Origin: Actinomortierella ambigua | Lineage: Eukaryota > Mortierellomycota > Mortierellomycetes > Mortierellales > Mortierellaceae | Length of the DNA: 48,540 bases | Direction: 5' to 3' | NCBI GenBank assembly: GCA_016098155.1 | Contig: JAAAJB010000246.1 | Location: 1 to 48,540 of the forward strand | Shown here: in pieces, positions 46,489 to 48,540 of the stretch | How the letters are laid out: every line of letters begins with the position of its first letter | Numbering within the stretch: the stretch's first letter is position 1 | The notes under the pieces: generated by a model | Database searches by the model: none | The model's input: only the letters and a program-made list of their open reading frames with translations | Told to the model about the DNA's origin: nothing | Position numbers and translations under genes: made by a program

Positions 46489-47725
46489 GTGAGCCCTGGA
46501 GATCGTGTCAGGATGAAGAGACGCACAAAAAAAAGGGGGGGGGGGAGAGGACGGATAGGCTGGGGCGGTAACTGCCAGCACACACTGTGTGCATGCACAC
46601 GGCACCACACAAGGATGCACAAACCAAATTGCCTCAAAGGGGTGCACCCTGTTGTGGAGAGGGAAAGAACCTTGGTGTTGTGTGATGAGGGGTTCATTCA
46701 TCAGAGGGAGATGAGAGAACAAAGGGGCACGAAGGAAAGGGGTGGAGAAGAATAGTAAGATGATGACGGCAGTAGCACTGAGAGCGACCAAGAAAAAGGG
46801 CGCAAGAAACACACACGCACAAAAGAAAGAAAAACCGTTGCACAATTTGCTTATGGAAGAAAAATCGACACGGGGCAAAGGGCTGTTGCGGCCGTGCAGA
46901 CATGGACACATGCACAGCTGTGTGGTTTTTGTTCGGCGTCAAGTCTACCCAATGGGCATGAAAGACCAAAAAAAAAAAAATGCAAGGGGTTGTCACACAC
47001 TGACATGTATCCAGCGAACCACGCTTGGGTGGCTGACAAAAAAAACGGAGCTGAGGATAAATGATCGACAAACCAAATCAGGCGTGCATGATAAGGAAAT
47101 AAAGGCGTGGGTGCTGAGCCATGGCTCCGAGGATGATGACGACGATGGGGGAGGAGAGAGACATATGTCTCTTCTTCTTACGGAGAAAGGGAGGGGGAAA
47201 GAAGAGGTACCAGAAACGGATGTTTCAGGGCAGCCAATATCAGGGTCGAAAGGCGCGACATTGCAAGTGTGTGGGGGAGGTCAGTGCCATCCGTCATGGG
47301 CCTTCTTGGTTCAGGTCCACATGTCTCTGAGCTCTGTCGTGGGTGCCATTCCCTCCTTTCCCTCTTCGCCCGAACCCCTCCCTCTCTGAAACTCAACAGA
47401 CGGAGAAGGCGAGCGACGCTCACTTAAGCAAGCTCGTGACTGAGCAACAGATGTGACCTTTGACGTTCACAATCCCAAAAGGAGGAAAAAAGGGGAATGA
47501 GAATACATACAAAGAAGCAAAATGGAGTCTTTGCCTTCCGGTGGCCCATTTGTCTATTGTTTGTGTCTTATATTTTCTGCAAGAGTGTATCCTGTGGGGC
47601 GCAGGATCCTTGACAGGGGGAGGGCTAAGAGTGGTAGGTTGCTTCATGGTCATAACTTACCTTCACGCTTCCCGAGTGATTGGTATTCGGACACTTGCTC
47701 TCCTCCTTACTTCTACTCTGTCCAG

Positions 47726-48138
47726 CCGACAAGCAGTCAAACTTGGCTGTTCTATGTTACGAACATGCAGAGGTTACCTACGGTGAGCCTGTGAAATGCC
47801 AGGTTGGGATCCCACGAGTTACGCAAATCGACGATAGAGGCTTAGTGCTCTTCTTTGACAAGAATCATTTGTGTATATTGGGTGTCACAAATGACGATGG
47901 TATTGAGCAGCACCTTTGGAGAAGGGGGAGGGGAGAAGAAGAAGAAGGAAGGTATTTCCAAGCAAGCAATACTGTGCATGGTATGCAGATTGAAAGAATC
48001 CAAATCCGAAAAATGATGGTGCTCACAGACTGCTGTGGCACCAGCTTATGTCATATGCAATACATCGAACGAATAAAAAATAGGAGGAGGGGGGGCAATG
48101 GCAACGTACTGGAACGAGGTCAGCGAACAGGTGGGTGA
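47726..48138 (+). CDS. Candidate terminal exon, possible beta-propeller fragment
   Basis: After an acceptor-like CTGTCCAG the frame is non-repetitive and protein-like: LAVLCYEHAEVTYGEPVKC, then PRVTQIDDRGLVLFFDKNHL with CILGVTNDDGIEQHLW, then HGMQIERIQIRKMMVLTDC. The alternation of short beta-strand patterns with DDRG and DKN turns resembles WD-type propeller blades, but I recognise no family. The stop is at 48136. Connection to the candidate exons at 46084-46488 is unproven; intervening exons are unresolved. Coding versus noncoding is undecided. Confidence 0.33.
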
Positions 48139-48540
48139 GCGCGAAAGCCACAAAGTATGTAGCAATGAAATAAAGGAAAGCAGCTATGCTAAAGCTGCAG
48201 AGCAGGCAATGGATTTAAGAGGAGGAGAAGGAAAGAAACAAAAGACGAACTGCAGAACCACAAACAGAAGATGGGGGATTTGAGGGTGGTGTGGCGGGGT
48301 TGGTGTTCAAGTGCACACGGGAAAGGAGAGAAGAGAGAGAGAGAGAAAAAAAAAAGAGGTGCAATGTCAGAACATATCGCGTTGGCCGACAGACGGAAAC
48401 AAAAAAGGGTCTAAGAGTCGCCGAAAAGGACCCTCTGAGACGAAAAAGCCCTTTGCGCTTGCAACACCTCCCACTCACACACATTCGGATGCACACACAC
48501 GCTTCTCACACACACACCACACACACACACGCACGCACAC
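48139..48540. repeat. Purine-rich flank ending in CA repeat
   Basis: GA-rich sequence (around 48320-48358) leads into an interrupted CA dinucleotide repeat from about 48473 to the window end. No gene is supported. Confidence 0.8.

Noticed and set aside
1..48540. tRNA, rRNA, CRISPR, intact LTR retrotransposon or biosynthetic cluster
   Set aside because: I looked for T-arm motifs, conserved rRNA blocks, regularly spaced repeats, reverse-transcriptase motifs and core synthases by eye and found none. A covariance-model or profile search would be decisive.

Overview
The window reads as nuclear DNA from a filamentous, early-diverging fungus, most likely Mortierellomycota/Mucoromycota (inference). 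The genes are protein-coding, scattered on both strands, and interrupted by short GT-AG introns that can be placed by eye (61 to about 730 bp, mostly 95-180 bp). Microsatellites (CT, GA, CA, CAG) and poly-T or poly-A tracts are abundant, and many proteins carry long Ser/Pro/Gln/His-rich disordered tails. Nothing bacterial, organellar or viral stands out, and I found no tRNA, rRNA or CRISPR array.

Layout, left to right: (1) 1-2077 is gene-poor, with CT/GA tracts and a roughly 360-bp foldback. (2) Allantoicase (-, 2078-3802) is separated from the next gene by a possible KDZ-type transposase relic near 4670-5120. (3) A mitochondrial AIM25-type phospholipid scramblase (+, 5429-7405) converges on an orphan low-complexity protein (-, 7563-9161). 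(4) A secreted 2H phosphoesterase-like protein (-, 9607-10405) and mitochondrial L-threonine 3-dehydrogenase (-, 11159-13691) follow. (5) A three-gene + strand series comes next: a kaptin (KICSTOR) homologue (14920-17875), an Ssr4-like SWI/SNF-RSC subunit (18591-22020) and an Edc1/PNRC decapping activator (23189-25107). The decapping activator has a long CT-rich leader and an unusually long T-rich 3' flank. (6) An alternative (type II) NADH dehydrogenase (+, 28467-30267) converges on a single-pass membrane protein with tandem octapeptides (-, 30965-33909). (7) A 2.3-kb gap holds what looks like decayed coding sequence (34418-35580). It is followed by a small tandem F-box protein (-, 36261-36986) and a very large Msn2/4-like two-zinc-finger factor (-, 37676-45375). 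(8) 46084-48138 may contain an incompletely resolved + strand gene, and the window ends in a CA repeat.

The genes do not form a cluster. Several deal with nitrogen and amino-acid economy (allantoicase, threonine dehydrogenase, and kaptin through TORC1), with mitochondria (scramblase, threonine dehydrogenase, NADH dehydrogenase), or with gene expression (Ssr4, decapping activator, zinc-finger factor). I did not find a clearly new multi-gene system. The most interesting items are kaptin in a fungus, the membrane protein with its repeat tail, the secreted 2H enzyme, the zinc-finger giant with an unrecognised C-terminal domain, the T-rich flank of the decapping activator, the foldback, and the decayed or unannotated coding blocks. 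Exon boundaries were chosen by reading-frame continuity and splice consensus and were not checked against transcripts.
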